Assembly: GCF_000766945.1 (NCBI RefSeq)
Contig: NZ_KN266208.1
Coordinates: 160,604 to 224,603, forward strand
Length of the DNA stretch: 64,000 nt
Reading direction: 5' to 3'
Origin: Cellvibrio mixtus subsp. mixtus J3-8
GTDB lineage: Bacteria > Pseudomonadota > Gammaproteobacteria > Pseudomonadales > Cellvibrionaceae
Position 1 is the first letter of the stretch. The number at the start of each line of letters is the position of its first letter. Both the position numbers and the translations under genes were made by a program. This document shows positions 18,348 through 28,540 of this stretch, piece by piece. Below the pieces are notes generated by a model. The model made no database searches, was not told where the DNA came from, and worked only from the letters and a program-made list of their open reading frames with translations.

Positions 18348-18379
18348 TTAAAAATAAAAAACCCGGCGCAAGCCGGGTT
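18348..18379 (-). terminator. Intrinsic terminator of the second DUF1631 gene
   Basis: AACCCGGC (18360-18367), loop GCAA, GCCGGGTT (18372-18379). Read on the minus strand the hairpin is followed by a T-rich tract (TTTTTTATTTTT), 28 bp past the stop of the DUF1631 gene. On the plus strand there is no T run after the hairpin, so it can only weakly stop the carboxylase transcript. Confidence 0.88.
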
Positions 18380-18406
18380 AACATCCAGGGAGAACATACA
18401 ACAAAA

Positions 18407-21025
18407 TCAATTCATCATACGTTTTTCACGCAAGTTACCAATTACTGCTTCCAGTGCGCGATCAAATAACATACCGTCATCCAGGATCGTCAAACGTTTG
18501 GTTTGCAGTGCAATAGCCAGACTCTCACGGCTTTCTTCCGCCACTTTCATACCGGCACGATTAACAAAAATATATTTTCCGACCGAGCGAATAATTGCCG
18601 CCAAACGGCAACGATACTTCTCACCCGCCTCACCTTGCATTTCAAACCATGTGCCTTGGGTAATATTATTTACCAGTGCCAAATGTTGCGGATCGACCTG
18701 GATACTTTGAGTCACGGATTCATCAATAACAACACCGGCTTCTTCAACAAGCGATTGCTGTTGTGTCGCAACCTCTTCCACCGTATTGGCAACAGTTTCA
18801 GTCGCAACCACTGGAGATCCAGCATTTTCAGGCTGTTCAATAACAGGTTGCTCTGCGGCAACAGGAGCAACTTCGCTAACGTCGGGAATAATTTCTTGAG
18901 GTATTTCAACAACAACTTCTTGCGCGATTGCCGTTGAAGGCTCGTTCACAACCGCTTCATTTGCACGCTTGGTTTGTGTAGCTTCTGCGTTCGCAGCTAC
19001 CTGACTATTACCAGCCATTTGTGCATTAGCAGCCAATTGTGCTTTTTGCTGCGCTTCGATCATAGCGGCTTTCACACTGGCATTTTTTGCCGCCAGCTCT
19101 TGCGCTTTAATAGCTAATTCCGCAGCAGAGGCAACAGGTTCAACGTCTTCGGCGACCGGCTTTGGCTCACCACGCAAACGCGCGAGATGCACCACTTCCA
19201 ATTGTTTAAATAAATTTGTTGTTTCAAATGGACTGAACGAAATGCTTTCCAATCCAGTACGCAATTTTTGCAATAATTCGGGTACCAGTTTTAATAGGCG
19301 CTGGCGATTATCCTTATCCATAGTTGCTGTTACGCTCCATACCAACTGCTGGGCAGTAGCAGAGCAAATGCGCCATTCATCACTTTCCACACCCTGCTTT
19401 AGACTGGTAATGAACATCACGTTCGCCCAAGCCTCACGCAATAATTTGGTGACGGCTAACGGTAAATCCTTACCGGTGCAGATACGATTCAACTCAGCAT
19501 CAACTTGCGCGCGCGCGCGTTCGGACTTGGCTTTGCCATCTTCCGCATCAATGGTGCGCTGCTCCAGAATTTGGGCGCGGCGCTTTTCTTTATCCAGATA
19601 GGAACGGAAATCTACAAGCAAACGCTCGAATACGCTCATATCAGTATCGAATTCGGTTAACACAGCGCGAACAGTTTCTTCCATCTTGCTATAGAGACCG
19701 TCCTTGCGCTGACTGTCTTCGCTGGATTCTTGCCAACCCAAACAAGCCATCGCCATTTCATTTAATAAACGACGGGCCGGATGGCCGCCTTTGCTGAAGA
19801 AAGTTTTGTCAGCAATAGCAACTTTCACCATCGGAATTTGCAAACGCCCAATCAGGGCTTTCATTGGCGCAGCAAGATTACGATCATCCAGAATAAACTC
19901 AAACATCATGCTGACGAGATTAATAACATCATCATCAACTTGATTGATAGCGGCAGCGGCAAGAGTTTCCTGACGCAATAACTCATTCAGCATACTGCGC
20001 AAATTCACGGGGGCACTGTGCGTCATCGCTGCACTGAACATATTTTGCTGTTGCGCCAGGGACAGAATTTTTATCAGATCCTGAGTAGTGATCTCCTCAC
20101 CTGGTGATTGTGTACGCGGCGCGTTACGGCTGGTGCCTAACAGGTTGCGCAACTGACTCAAAACCTGATTGGTTTGATCATCGTAATTTGGCGTCAACCC
20201 GCCAGTAATCGGCGCGGATTGCAAGCCCATGTCAACTTCAGCACTCAGCCCCTTACCAAAACTGTCCGCCACATTGGACGTTGGTTTTTTTGGAACACGC
20301 GACGCCTGTTTTAATGATGGCAAAATATTGGCATCAATAAGCGTCAGGTTGAGCACTTCAAAAAATTTGCCGAGCTTCGACATAACGATATTGTCAAACA
20401 GCTTAAACAATACCAACTTGGCTTTTACATCGACATTGAGTGTTTTGGTTGCATCGGTAAACGCACCACAAATAACATCCACACCTAATGGGTTATTTTT
20501 TTGATAGACCTTGATCGGTACTAAATGGTCGATACGCAACGTTAAATGCTGGATAGGTTCACTGAACTGTTCATTGGCCTTATTGACCATCGCGTCGATA
20601 GCGACCATCTCTTCCAGTTCATCATTTTTTACCAGGGAGAGATCATCAAGCGAAACAGAGTGTTCATCCACCTGTTTTTCATCGCGATAGGCATGAGGAT
20701 CTAACAAGCGCGCAAAACTGATATCAATACTGCGGAAGAACGAAGTTTCCATAGCACGACGGCGAATGCGTACTTCGCGCATAGAATCAAAAAAGATATT
20801 CTGGTCGTGGTTGTTATTGGCCTTATCAGCCAACTCAAACATAGCATCATCCACTTTGTCGAACAGCTCGCGCAAAAATAATTGCAATTGTTGCCGGGCT
20901 TTATCGCGCAGGGTGTGCATAGCTGCCGGCAAACGTGCGAGTGCAATTTGCGAATTCGCGGTAGAATTCCGCTCGACATTTAATTGAACGACCTTTTTGG
21001 GGTCAGCTTTCAGATGCTCTGACAT
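18407..21025 (-). CDS. DUF1631 family protein (paralogue 2)
   Basis: About 872 residues, a second DUF1631 protein. The open frame reaches 21121 from a GTG, but the ATG at 21025 (MSEHLKADPKK) gives a sensible soluble N-terminus and I prefer it, although its ribosome site is weak. It shares the architecture of the 7231-9642 gene: a helical N-terminal half (with DVKAKLVLFKLFD, compare DVKSKIIAYKLFD), a central helical core, an alanine/glutamine- and valine/glutamate-rich linker of about 130 residues, and a C-terminal PilZ-like block starting GTWFEMQGEAGEKYRCRL. In Pseudomonas a DUF1631 gene also neighbours nadC, so this copy is probably the ancestral one. Function unknown. Confidence 0.88.
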   Translation of the reverse strand: MSEHLKADPKKVVQLNVERNSTANSQIALARLPAAMHTLRDKARQQLQLFLRELFDKVDDAMFELADKANNNHDQNIFFDSMREVRIRRRAMETSFFRSIDISFARLLDPHAYRDEKQVDEHSVSLDDLSLVKNDELEEMVAIDAMVNKANEQFSEPIQHLTLRIDHLVPIKVYQKNNPLGVDVICGAFTDATKTLNVDVKAKLVLFKLFDNIVMSKLGKFFEVLNLTLIDANILPSLKQASRVPKKPTSNVADSFGKGLSAEVDMGLQSAPITGGLTPNYDDQTNQVLSQLRNLLGTSRNAPRTQSPGEEITTQDLIKILSLAQQQNMFSAAMTHSAPVNLRSMLNELLRQETLAAAAINQVDDDVINLVSMMFEFILDDRNLAAPMKALIGRLQIPMVKVAIADKTFFSKGGHPARRLLNEMAMACLGWQESSEDSQRKDGLYSKMEETVRAVLTEFDTDMSVFERLLVDFRSYLDKEKRRAQILEQRTIDAEDGKAKSERARAQVDAELNRICTGKDLPLAVTKLLREAWANVMFITSLKQGVESDEWRICSATAQQLVWSVTATMDKDNRQRLLKLVPELLQKLRTGLESISFSPFETTNLFKQLEVVHLARLRGEPKPVAEDVEPVASAAELAIKAQELAAKNASVKAAMIEAQQKAQLAANAQMAGNSQVAANAEATQTKRANEAVVNEPSTAIAQEVVVEIPQEIIPDVSEVAPVAAEQPVIEQPENAGSPVVATETVANTVEEVATQQQSLVEEAGVVIDESVTQSIQVDPQHLALVNNITQGTWFEMQGEAGEKYRCRLAAIIRSVGKYIFVNRAGMKVAEESRESLAIALQTKRLTILDDGMLFDRALEAVIGNLREKRMMN

Positions 21026-21201
21026 GGTGGATTTACCATTAGTAAAAACTTGCGTAAGTGAAGTATAACCAAGGGCAAGACACACCAAATAGACAAATGA
21101 TAGGATCGAGAGCCATATCACAAACAGTTATAACCACTAGGCCTGTTTTGCTATTTTTAAGTATATTTAGTAATTAAAGGTTTATTTTTGCGCCAAATTA
21201 G

Positions 21202-22098
<897 letters not shown>

Positions 22099-22110
22099 TT
22101 TAAAGACGAA

Positions 22111-22842
22111 TTACCAAGGAGATAACTCGACTGTTGCAATCACTTTTATCGTATGCCTGTTTATCAAAACAACCATAGGATTAGTTCGGGACATCATAGG
22201 TAAGTAAGCATCTGCTTCAGGCCATTTCTTTAATATTTCGATAACTCTTTCTTTAGAGTTAAAACGATTTAATTCTGTTAACTCAAGCGCAGAACTTACG
22301 ATATTAGCTTTTTCATCTTCATATGCCGTATATAAATCTGGTCTCTGAGGCAAATCAATTCCATTTTTTACAGATTCAAACACGAGCCTACTATGTGCAT
22401 CGGGCTCCTTAGGTTGCTGCGCAGATACCAATTTCGGACCAGTCCAACTTAACGACTGATATTTCGGTATGGCATCTTGTCGGTATTTTTCATTCACCTG
22501 ATAAGCCTGTACCAAATCAAACCTATCAACATTAAAAACTAACCAAACAGCGCGCCCTTCTGCCACAACGTAAAGACCATACAAAAATGCCGAAATTTGT
22601 AACAATGCTACGACCGAAAAATCAAAACTAAGATATTTTTTTCCCTGTACAGCTAATATAAAAGTAAGCAAAGGCCCTAAAACAACATCAACAGCAAGTA
22701 ATAACAGGAATATTGCCGTGGCACCGACAGCCTTATGAATTGGCGGCGGATACCAAAAACCGAATACAATTGAAACGGATACAAATGCAAGCCCTAAAGA
22801 AATCAACAGATGTAATAAAAAGCAACGCAGCCTAAAACTCAT
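22111..22842 (-). CDS. TfpX/TfpZ-family type IV pilin accessory protein
   Basis: A 243-residue inner-membrane protein. I start it at ATG 22842, preceded by AAGGTGG at about 5 nt; the TTG seven codons earlier is unlikely. Three to four hydrophobic segments lie in the first 110 residues (FLLHLLISLGLAFVSVSIVF; AIFLLLLAVDVVLGPLLTFI; VVALLQISAFLYGLYVV). They are followed by a periplasmic domain of about 130 residues with FNVDRFDLV and SWTGPKLV. This pattern fits the TfpX/TfpZ family, encoded next to pilin genes in Pseudomonas and needed for assembly of some pilin groups. It is the last gene of the pilin island and about 30 bp after the fused MFS/spermidine-synthase-like gene. Confidence 0.85.
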   Translation of the reverse strand: MSFRLRCFLLHLLISLGLAFVSVSIVFGFWYPPPIHKAVGATAIFLLLLAVDVVLGPLLTFILAVQGKKYLSFDFSVVALLQISAFLYGLYVVAEGRAVWLVFNVDRFDLVQAYQVNEKYRQDAIPKYQSLSWTGPKLVSAQQPKEPDAHSRLVFESVKNGIDLPQRPDLYTAYEDEKANIVSSALELTELNRFNSKERVIEILKKWPEADAYLPMMSRTNPMVVLINRHTIKVIATVELSPW

Positions 22843-22873
22843 TATCCACCTTAACCACTGCAAATGAGAAGCT

Positions 22874-25800
22874 CTAAAGATTTGAACGTCTGGCTTTTAC
22901 ATCCAACCAAGACAATATAAATGCTCTAATTTGGTCATACTCCCCCATACTTCCAATTAAGGCTCCAAACTCTTCATCAACTGCTTTCGCTTCCTTGTAA
23001 TCTCCTGTGGCTATGTATGCCAGTTGTAAGTACACATAAACAAACTTATTAACCTCTTTATAAAACTCTGGCCTTTGATCAGTTGTTTTTAGCCAATTTA
23101 CGGATGCTATTTTTAACTGCGAAAAATCCTTAGCTGCGGCAGAAGATATAAGATGAAGTAGCTTTTTAGCATCAGAAGAAAGAGCCTCACATTCAGACCA
23201 AGATGAGCCAATTAATACATCTTTTTGTTGCTTCGCATTCAAATAAGGAATTGTCAGTCTAGATAATTGCATCAGGCTATCAATCCAAATAGCCTCGCTT
23301 AACTTATCAAATTCTTTTTCAGAACAGGACGTTAACATTCTTTGCATCTGTCGACCTAAAATGGTCCCACTACTTATTGTATTGAGGCTATCAGGTTGAA
23401 CAAAACTAGACCGGACATCATAAGCTTGATTAATTTTCTTGAATTGCTCAGGCATTGTGTTAGTAAAACTCAATACAGTTTCATGTCCATAAATTGTTTT
23501 AACTCCCATAGACTCAAGAACAGGGAAATCTGTTTTTGCCAGGTTCATCATTAAACTTGCTTGAGCACCTGTAAATCTAGTTATAGGCGCCTTCATAGTT
23601 AACAATGGGAAATAATCACTATTCGCCTGCCCGTCATACATATTCGCATATGCTCGTAGCACATCTGCATCAGCAACTTTAAATAAGTGCAGCTGTTGCG
23701 CGTTAGCAATACCTAAACGAGAAAAATCTTTTCCCATATCTCCCTCCAGCAAGCGTTCCAGCTTCTCTTCATTAAGCATTTTCTTGGGGCTCGCCACAAT
23801 AATTAAATCAACATTGTTGGATAAATAAGCATTGTAATCAGCAAAGTTTACCGTTAACGCTTTGAGCACGGCAGATACGAGCTGATCATTGATTTCATAT
23901 AATTGTAACCATTGAACGAAAACACCGTCGTCATTCAGATAACTTGGTACAAGCGAATAGAACTCTGTAGAAAATAAATTACCTATTCCACTAATCCAAG
24001 GATTAGACGGCTCAGATATAACGACATCGTATTTTTGCTGGCCGGAAAAATAACTTTTGGCATCATCAAAAATAATATTAGAGCGAGGATCATTGTAGGC
24101 TCGCCAAACGGCCTTTTCGAAGAACCTTGCTCCTTGTACCATAACTTTCTCAATCTCAACCGTATCAACCTTCTTAACTTTCTCATTACCTAAAACTACA
24201 TGAGTTGTCATACCTGATCCAAACCCTATTATACCTACACGCTCAGGTTTGTTAGCATAAGCAAAAGGCAGAGCACCAAGTAGAGTCATTGTATATTCAT
24301 CCTCTGTAGGTGGATAACCTGTCAACCCTATTGACGCATCAGGCTTCCCGTTTGTGGCTATAGCAACAGAATTCTTACTGACAAATACCGAAACACTAGA
24401 TGTTTTACCATCGCGATAAAAAAGCATTTTTCGATCATTATTATGATGGGCAATTCCATGCCTATACACCCCGGAACTTAACACTGCAGGGTCAAATGAT
24501 GCTTTTAATGAAACAATTGATAACAAACAGAGAACCCCCAACCCCAAAATACCGTAACGAGCAAACTCTTTGTCATCAACAATTGACATCCGTATAAAGG
24601 CCATACCTATCGTAATATCAATTAATGCAGCCACTAAAGCTGTCAGTTTAAGCCCCATCAATGGAATCAATAAATGAATCGCCGCAAACACACCGAAAAT
24701 CGCACCGAGAGTATTCCATGCATAAACACGGCCAATTGCAGACTCACCGATGCCATTACGCAACAAAATGATGGTAAATAATGGCAAGGTAGTACCCGCA
24801 AAAAAAGCGGCAGGAAACATGATCGCCACAGCAACAACTGCTGTACCTATATTATATAAAGAGTATCCAGCCTCAGTCTTATTCAACAACTTAATTAAAA
24901 AACTAGACCAGTCAAAACTGGAAACATAAATTAGCAAGGAAAGAGCCACCAATCCTCCCATAAATATCTGCATCCAACCCAATAACCTAAGAGGATTTGC
25001 ATTACTGTCTGCCCGACGACGAATCCACAGCCCCCCAAAAGCGATACCAGCAATAAAAGTGGCTAGCATCAATTCAAAAGCATGCAACGTGCTCCCAACT
25101 GCAAGGCTAAGCATGCGAATCCAAACAATTTCATAAACAAATGAAGCTGCACCAGAAAGGAGTGCTCCTCCTAAAACCAATAGCAATAGTCGGCGTTTTT
25201 CAGGTGAAATAGTTGAAAGAGAAATTTTGTTTTTATTTTCTTCTAGCAAGTTCATTGTGCGCCCACCCACGATAAACGCAGCAAGTGCAACGCACAAGTT
25301 CATTATCCCGGCAACCCAAAGTGCGCCATGTAAGCCAACGTTAGGCATAATTAAAAAGGTACAACATAAAACGCCAATTGCCGCGCCAATACTATTAGTG
25401 AAATAAAGCCCACCAAGCAACCTACCTTTTTTTTCTGGGTCATGCCTGATTAACCCAGAGCTCATAAGAGGAAAAGTCATACCTAACAATATACTTTGCG
25501 GAAGAATCAATAATGCAGCCAGCCCCCATTTGTAACCGTACACCACAGACATACCACCAAGTACCGGTATTAGATGCTGATAGCTTATATCGAGCATCCA
25601 TAAAAACACCTCATGAAAAACCAACGCACACAGACCAATAATTAACTCGATCAAAGCATATATACGAATTAAATTTTTCCATCGTTCTCCTGATCGCACT
25701 ATTAATGCAGATCCAAGAGCCATCCCTCCCATAAATATTGCCAATACTAATGCTTGTGCATATGCAGCATGTCCGAGAAACAACCCAAGATAATGCGACC

Positions 25801-25903
25801 AGATAGACTGATAGATGAGGCCGGAAAAGCCAGAAAATACAAAAATAATCATCAATAAATAGGTTTGACTTGGGAACCAACGAGACAAAAATAAACTATT
25901 CAA
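22874..25903 (-). CDS. Fused MFS-like membrane domain and spermidine-synthase-like domain protein
   Basis: A 1009-residue protein. The first half (about 1-470) has roughly 12-14 membrane segments in two similar halves (FSGFSGLIYQSIWS near 24 and GAASFVYEIVWIRML near 253 are the repeated starts). Then comes a spermidine-synthase fold: GIIGFGSGMTTH (nucleotide-binding loop), DTVEIEKVM, DDAKSYF and SEPSNPWISG. In true aminopropyltransferases the last segment holds a catalytic DxxDP; here it is SEPSNPW, so polyamine synthesis is doubtful. About 200 helical residues follow. It lies between the pilin and TfpX/Z-like genes on the same strand and in AT-rich DNA, which suggests a role in pilin export, modification or assembly, but this is inference. 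Confidence 0.85.
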   Translation of the reverse strand: MNSLFLSRWFPSQTYLLMIIFVFSGFSGLIYQSIWSHYLGLFLGHAAYAQALVLAIFMGGMALGSALIVRSGERWKNLIRIYALIELIIGLCALVFHEVFLWMLDISYQHLIPVLGGMSVVYGYKWGLAALLILPQSILLGMTFPLMSSGLIRHDPEKKGRLLGGLYFTNSIGAAIGVLCCTFLIMPNVGLHGALWVAGIMNLCVALAAFIVGGRTMNLLEENKNKISLSTISPEKRRLLLLVLGGALLSGAASFVYEIVWIRMLSLAVGSTLHAFELMLATFIAGIAFGGLWIRRRADSNANPLRLLGWMQIFMGGLVALSLLIYVSSFDWSSFLIKLLNKTEAGYSLYNIGTAVVAVAIMFPAAFFAGTTLPLFTIILLRNGIGESAIGRVYAWNTLGAIFGVFAAIHLLIPLMGLKLTALVAALIDITIGMAFIRMSIVDDKEFARYGILGLGVLCLLSIVSLKASFDPAVLSSGVYRHGIAHHNNDRKMLFYRDGKTSSVSVFVSKNSVAIATNGKPDASIGLTGYPPTEDEYTMTLLGALPFAYANKPERVGIIGFGSGMTTHVVLGNEKVKKVDTVEIEKVMVQGARFFEKAVWRAYNDPRSNIIFDDAKSYFSGQQKYDVVISEPSNPWISGIGNLFSTEFYSLVPSYLNDDGVFVQWLQLYEINDQLVSAVLKALTVNFADYNAYLSNNVDLIIVASPKKMLNEEKLERLLEGDMGKDFSRLGIANAQQLHLFKVADADVLRAYANMYDGQANSDYFPLLTMKAPITRFTGAQASLMMNLAKTDFPVLESMGVKTIYGHETVLSFTNTMPEQFKKINQAYDVRSSFVQPDSLNTISSGTILGRQMQRMLTSCSEKEFDKLSEAIWIDSLMQLSRLTIPYLNAKQQKDVLIGSSWSECEALSSDAKKLLHLISSAAAKDFSQLKIASVNWLKTTDQRPEFYKEVNKFVYVYLQLAYIATGDYKEAKAVDEEFGALIGSMGEYDQIRAFILSWLDVKARRSNL

Positions 25904-25995
25904 ACAATTACTCCTTCCGCTACCAAAGCCAATACAACATATATCATGACTAACAAACCACTTATATCAATCTACAAATCTATCATATCAGCACA

Positions 25996-26022
25996 ATAAA
26001 AAACGCCCGCTGAGCGGGCGTT
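25996..26022 (-). terminator. Intrinsic terminator downstream of the pilin gene
   Basis: AACGCCCGC (26002-26010), 3-nt loop, GCGGGCGTT (26014-26022): a perfect 9-bp stem followed on the minus strand by TTTATT. It is 28 bp after the pilin stop, so most transcription should end before the membrane-protein gene, keeping pilin mRNA in excess. Confidence 0.88.
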
Positions 26023-26049
26023 CTTACCGAGCGTATAATCTATACGGAA

Positions 26050-26547
26050 TTACAGGCCGCCCAACAATGCTTGACGGCAGCTTGCTGGGAAAAATCTTAA
26101 GTTTTCAGCAGTAGCTGTAGTACCACAAGACCAACCTTGAATTGGATCCATAACTCCGGCGGTGATTTTAATTGCGGTTTTTCTATCAGTGTCAGATGTA
26201 GGCTGTAAACTCAAGGTTTTACCGTCAGCACCAGTACCAGTACCACGAATTACACCAGAAGTAACAATACCAGCACCAGTAACCGTTATACCTGCGGTCA
26301 TATATTTAGTTGCAATGGTGGCATCACATCCAGCTTCACCGGCATTAGCAGGAAACTTTTGATTCGACTGCATAAACTCAGATACTACGTTTTTGCATGC
26401 ACCTATTTGAAGGTTAACTTCCGAAATTTTAGAGCGAGCAGTGTAGTCCTGATAAGCTGGCAGTGCCACAGCAGCCAAAATACCAATGATCGCCACAACG
26501 ATCATCAATTCGATCAACGTAAAACCTTTATAAATAGATTTTTTCAT
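26050..26547 (-). CDS. pilA: Type IV major pilin (type IVa)
   Basis: A 165-residue prepilin. A 7-residue basic leader MKKSIYKG is cut before F9 (G8/F9) by PilD, and the mature protein starts [20 protein letters not shown] with E5 of the mature chain present. The remainder is the globular head, with a C-terminal cysteine pair (SCGTT ... PASCR) forming the D-loop disulfide. A central stretch of T/G/A-rich repeats ([17 protein letters not shown]) is probably surface-exposed and variable. ATG 26547 follows GGAG at 8 nt. It is divergent from pilB, has its own sigma-54 promoter (26593-26608) and a terminator. Confidence 0.97.
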   Translation of the reverse strand: MKKSIYKGFTLIELMIVVAIIGILAAVALPAYQDYTARSKISEVNLQIGACKNVVSEFMQSNQKFPANAGEAGCDATIATKYMTAGITVTGAGIVTSGVIRGTGTGADGKTLSLQPTSDTDRKTAIKITAGVMDPIQGWSCGTTATAENLRFFPASCRQALLGGL

Positions 26548-26592
26548 TTTTTACTCCGGTAAAATATTAGTGTTTAACAACAATTAATATTC

Positions 26593-26608
26593 AGCAACCG
26601 CTGTGCCA
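26593..26608 (-). promoter_or_regulatory. Sigma-54 promoter of pilA
   Basis: On the minus strand TGGCAC-N5-TTGCT, an exact match to the -24/-12 consensus TGGCAC-N5-TTGCW. Predicted start near 26581, giving a leader of about 35 nt to the pilA ATG. PilS/PilR-RpoN control of pilA is established in Pseudomonas. Confidence 0.88.
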
Positions 26609-26693
26609 AACAGGCAAAAGCTTCTGTAATGCAGAGCTTTACTATAAATGACTGCTAAATATATAACTTATTTTATGGCAAAACAGGACAATC

Positions 26694-26712
26694 AGTGACA
26701 TTTTTTGTCACT
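26694..26712 (-). promoter_or_regulatory. Perfect inverted repeat upstream of pilA, likely activator (PilR) site
   Basis: AGTGACA (26694-26700), 5 T, TGTCACT (26706-26712): a perfect 7-bp dyad centred about 100 bp upstream of the pilA -24/-12 element, the right distance for a sigma-54 enhancer. TGTC-containing half-sites agree with described PilR sites. It also lies about 95 bp before pilB. Confidence 0.6.
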
Positions 26713-26805
26713 TTGTATTATTTCATCCTGAACACCTCCTACTAGTACGCGGAAACTGCTAGAGTTATTCGATATAACAGAACCTAACATTCACGGGTTG
26801 CATCA

Positions 26806-28536
26806 ATGAACAATCCTACACCAGCAATATTAAATGGCCTCGCAAGACGATTGGTTGCAGACAATCTTATAGACGCTGAATTAGCCAGCAAATCTATGGC
26901 GCAGTCCAAAAAGGAACGTATCCCTTTTGTTCAACATTTAGTTAGTCACGATATTATTGATAGCCGCACTATTGCGCGGGTTGCATCAGAGGAATTTGGC
27001 TCACCCGTCTTCGACTTGGACGCACTAAGCAAAGATACCATTCCCCAAAAACTGGTTGATGACAAATTAATACGTAAACACCATACATTGCCAATTGCCA
27101 GGCGAGGTAACAGATTGTTCCTCGCTGTCACCGACCCTACAGATCTGCACGCCCTTGATGAAATAAAGTTCAATACCGGTATTAATACTGAAGCCGTATT
27201 GGTAGAGGCAGATAAGCTCCGCATTGCAATAGACAAATATTTGAATTCCCAAGAGGAAAGTATTGGAGATGCATTAGGGGGATTGGACGGCGAGCTTGAC
27301 GATTTTGATATAGAAGCCGTGGATGAAAATAATAAAGCTGATGATGTAACTAGCAGTGAAGCAGATGAAGCTCCAATAGTTAAATACATTAACAAAGTCT
27401 TGCTTGATGCCATTAAAGGCGGCTCATCAGATATTCACTTTGAGCCCTATGAAAAATCCTATCGGATTCGCTTCCGTACCGACGGTATATTGCATGAAGT
27501 TTCCCGTCCACCGGTAAACCTCGCAACACGAATGGCAGCCCGCTTAAAAGTAATGTCTCAGATGGATATTTCAGAACGTCGGTTACCGCAGGACGGACGC
27601 ATCAAGTTAAAAGTATCAAAAAGCCGCGCGATTGACTTCCGTGTCAACACATTGCCAACCCTGTTTGGAGAAAAAATTGTACTGCGTATCCTTGACCCAA
27701 GTTCTGCAAAATTGGGAATCGATGCGTTGGGTTATGAAGATGACCAGAAGAGACTATATCTTGATGCCCTTGCGCAATCACAAGGGATGATTCTGGTAAC
27801 AGGCCCCACCGGTAGCGGTAAAACAGTTTCGCTCTATACCGGCTTGAATATACTCAATACCTCCGAAGTAAATATTTCAACGGCGGAAGACCCTGTTGAA
27901 ATAAACCTAGAAGGAGTTAACCAGGTTCAAATGAACACTAAAGTGGGCCTGACTTTCGCGGAAGCACTTCGCTCTTTCCTCCGCCAAGACCCCGATATCA
28001 TCATGGTGGGAGAAATCCGCGATTTGGAAACCGCAGAGATTGCAATTAAAGCTTCGCAAACGGGTCACTTGGTGCTTTCTACACTCCACACCAATTCAGC
28101 ACCGGAAACACTGACCCGTTTACTTAATATGGGTGTGCCAGCTTTTAACGTTGCAACCTCCGTTAGCCTTATTATTGCCCAGCGCCTTGCTCGCCGGCTT
28201 TGTACTGCATGCCGCAAACCCGCCAGCGATATTCCCGAAGATATATTAAAAGAGGAGGGATTTGACGAAATAGGTATAGCGCGAGCAGAATTCCAACTCT
28301 ATCATCCCGTAGGTTGTGAGAAATGCAACGGTGGTTACAAAGGCAGGGTAGGTGTATATGAAGTAGTTCGCATCACCCCGCTTATTGCGAATCTTATAAT
28401 GGAAGGCGGAAACTCGCTGCAAATTGCACGAACAGCAAAAGAAGCAGGCTTTAATAACTTAAGAATTTCCGCGTTGCGCAAAGTCGCAATCGGATTAACA
28501 AGCCTTGAAGAGGCTAACCGAGTCACCAAGGATTAA
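26806..28536 (+). CDS. pilB: Type IV pilus extension ATPase
   Basis: A 576-residue hexameric motor ATPase that powers pilus extension. The N-terminal MshEN/GspE-N region covers about 1-150, and the acidic linker ([13 protein letters not shown]) about 162-175. In the ATPase core, Walker A is GPTGSGKT (333-340), the Asp box is around [11 protein letters not shown], and Walker B is [12 protein letters not shown] (about 395-406). A tetracysteine zinc site is formed by CTACRKP and [11 protein letters not shown]. Length and order are those of PilB rather than PilT. It starts the plus-strand operon pilB-pilC-pilD-coaE-yacG. Confidence 0.98.
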   Translation: MNNPTPAILNGLARRLVADNLIDAELASKSMAQSKKERIPFVQHLVSHDIIDSRTIARVASEEFGSPVFDLDALSKDTIPQKLVDDKLIRKHHTLPIARRGNRLFLAVTDPTDLHALDEIKFNTGINTEAVLVEADKLRIAIDKYLNSQEESIGDALGGLDGELDDFDIEAVDENNKADDVTSSEADEAPIVKYINKVLLDAIKGGSSDIHFEPYEKSYRIRFRTDGILHEVSRPPVNLATRMAARLKVMSQMDISERRLPQDGRIKLKVSKSRAIDFRVNTLPTLFGEKIVLRILDPSSAKLGIDALGYEDDQKRLYLDALAQSQGMILVTGPTGSGKTVSLYTGLNILNTSEVNISTAEDPVEINLEGVNQVQMNTKVGLTFAEALRSFLRQDPDIIMVGEIRDLETAEIAIKASQTGHLVLSTLHTNSAPETLTRLLNMGVPAFNVATSVSLIIAQRLARRLCTACRKPASDIPEDILKEEGFDEIGIARAEFQLYHPVGCEKCNGGYKGRVGVYEVVRITPLIANLIMEGGNSLQIARTAKEAGFNNLRISALRKVAIGLTSLEEANRVTKD

Positions 28537-28540
28537 TTCC

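Noticed and set aside
18348-18379. Terminator for the carboxylase on the plus strand
   Set aside because: The T tract is only on the minus-strand side of the hairpin, so it is assigned to the DUF1631 gene; plus-strand action would be weak.
22874-25903. Calling the fusion a genuine spermidine synthase
   Set aside because: The catalytic DxxDP motif is replaced by SEPSNPW, a large membrane domain is attached and the context is a pilin island.
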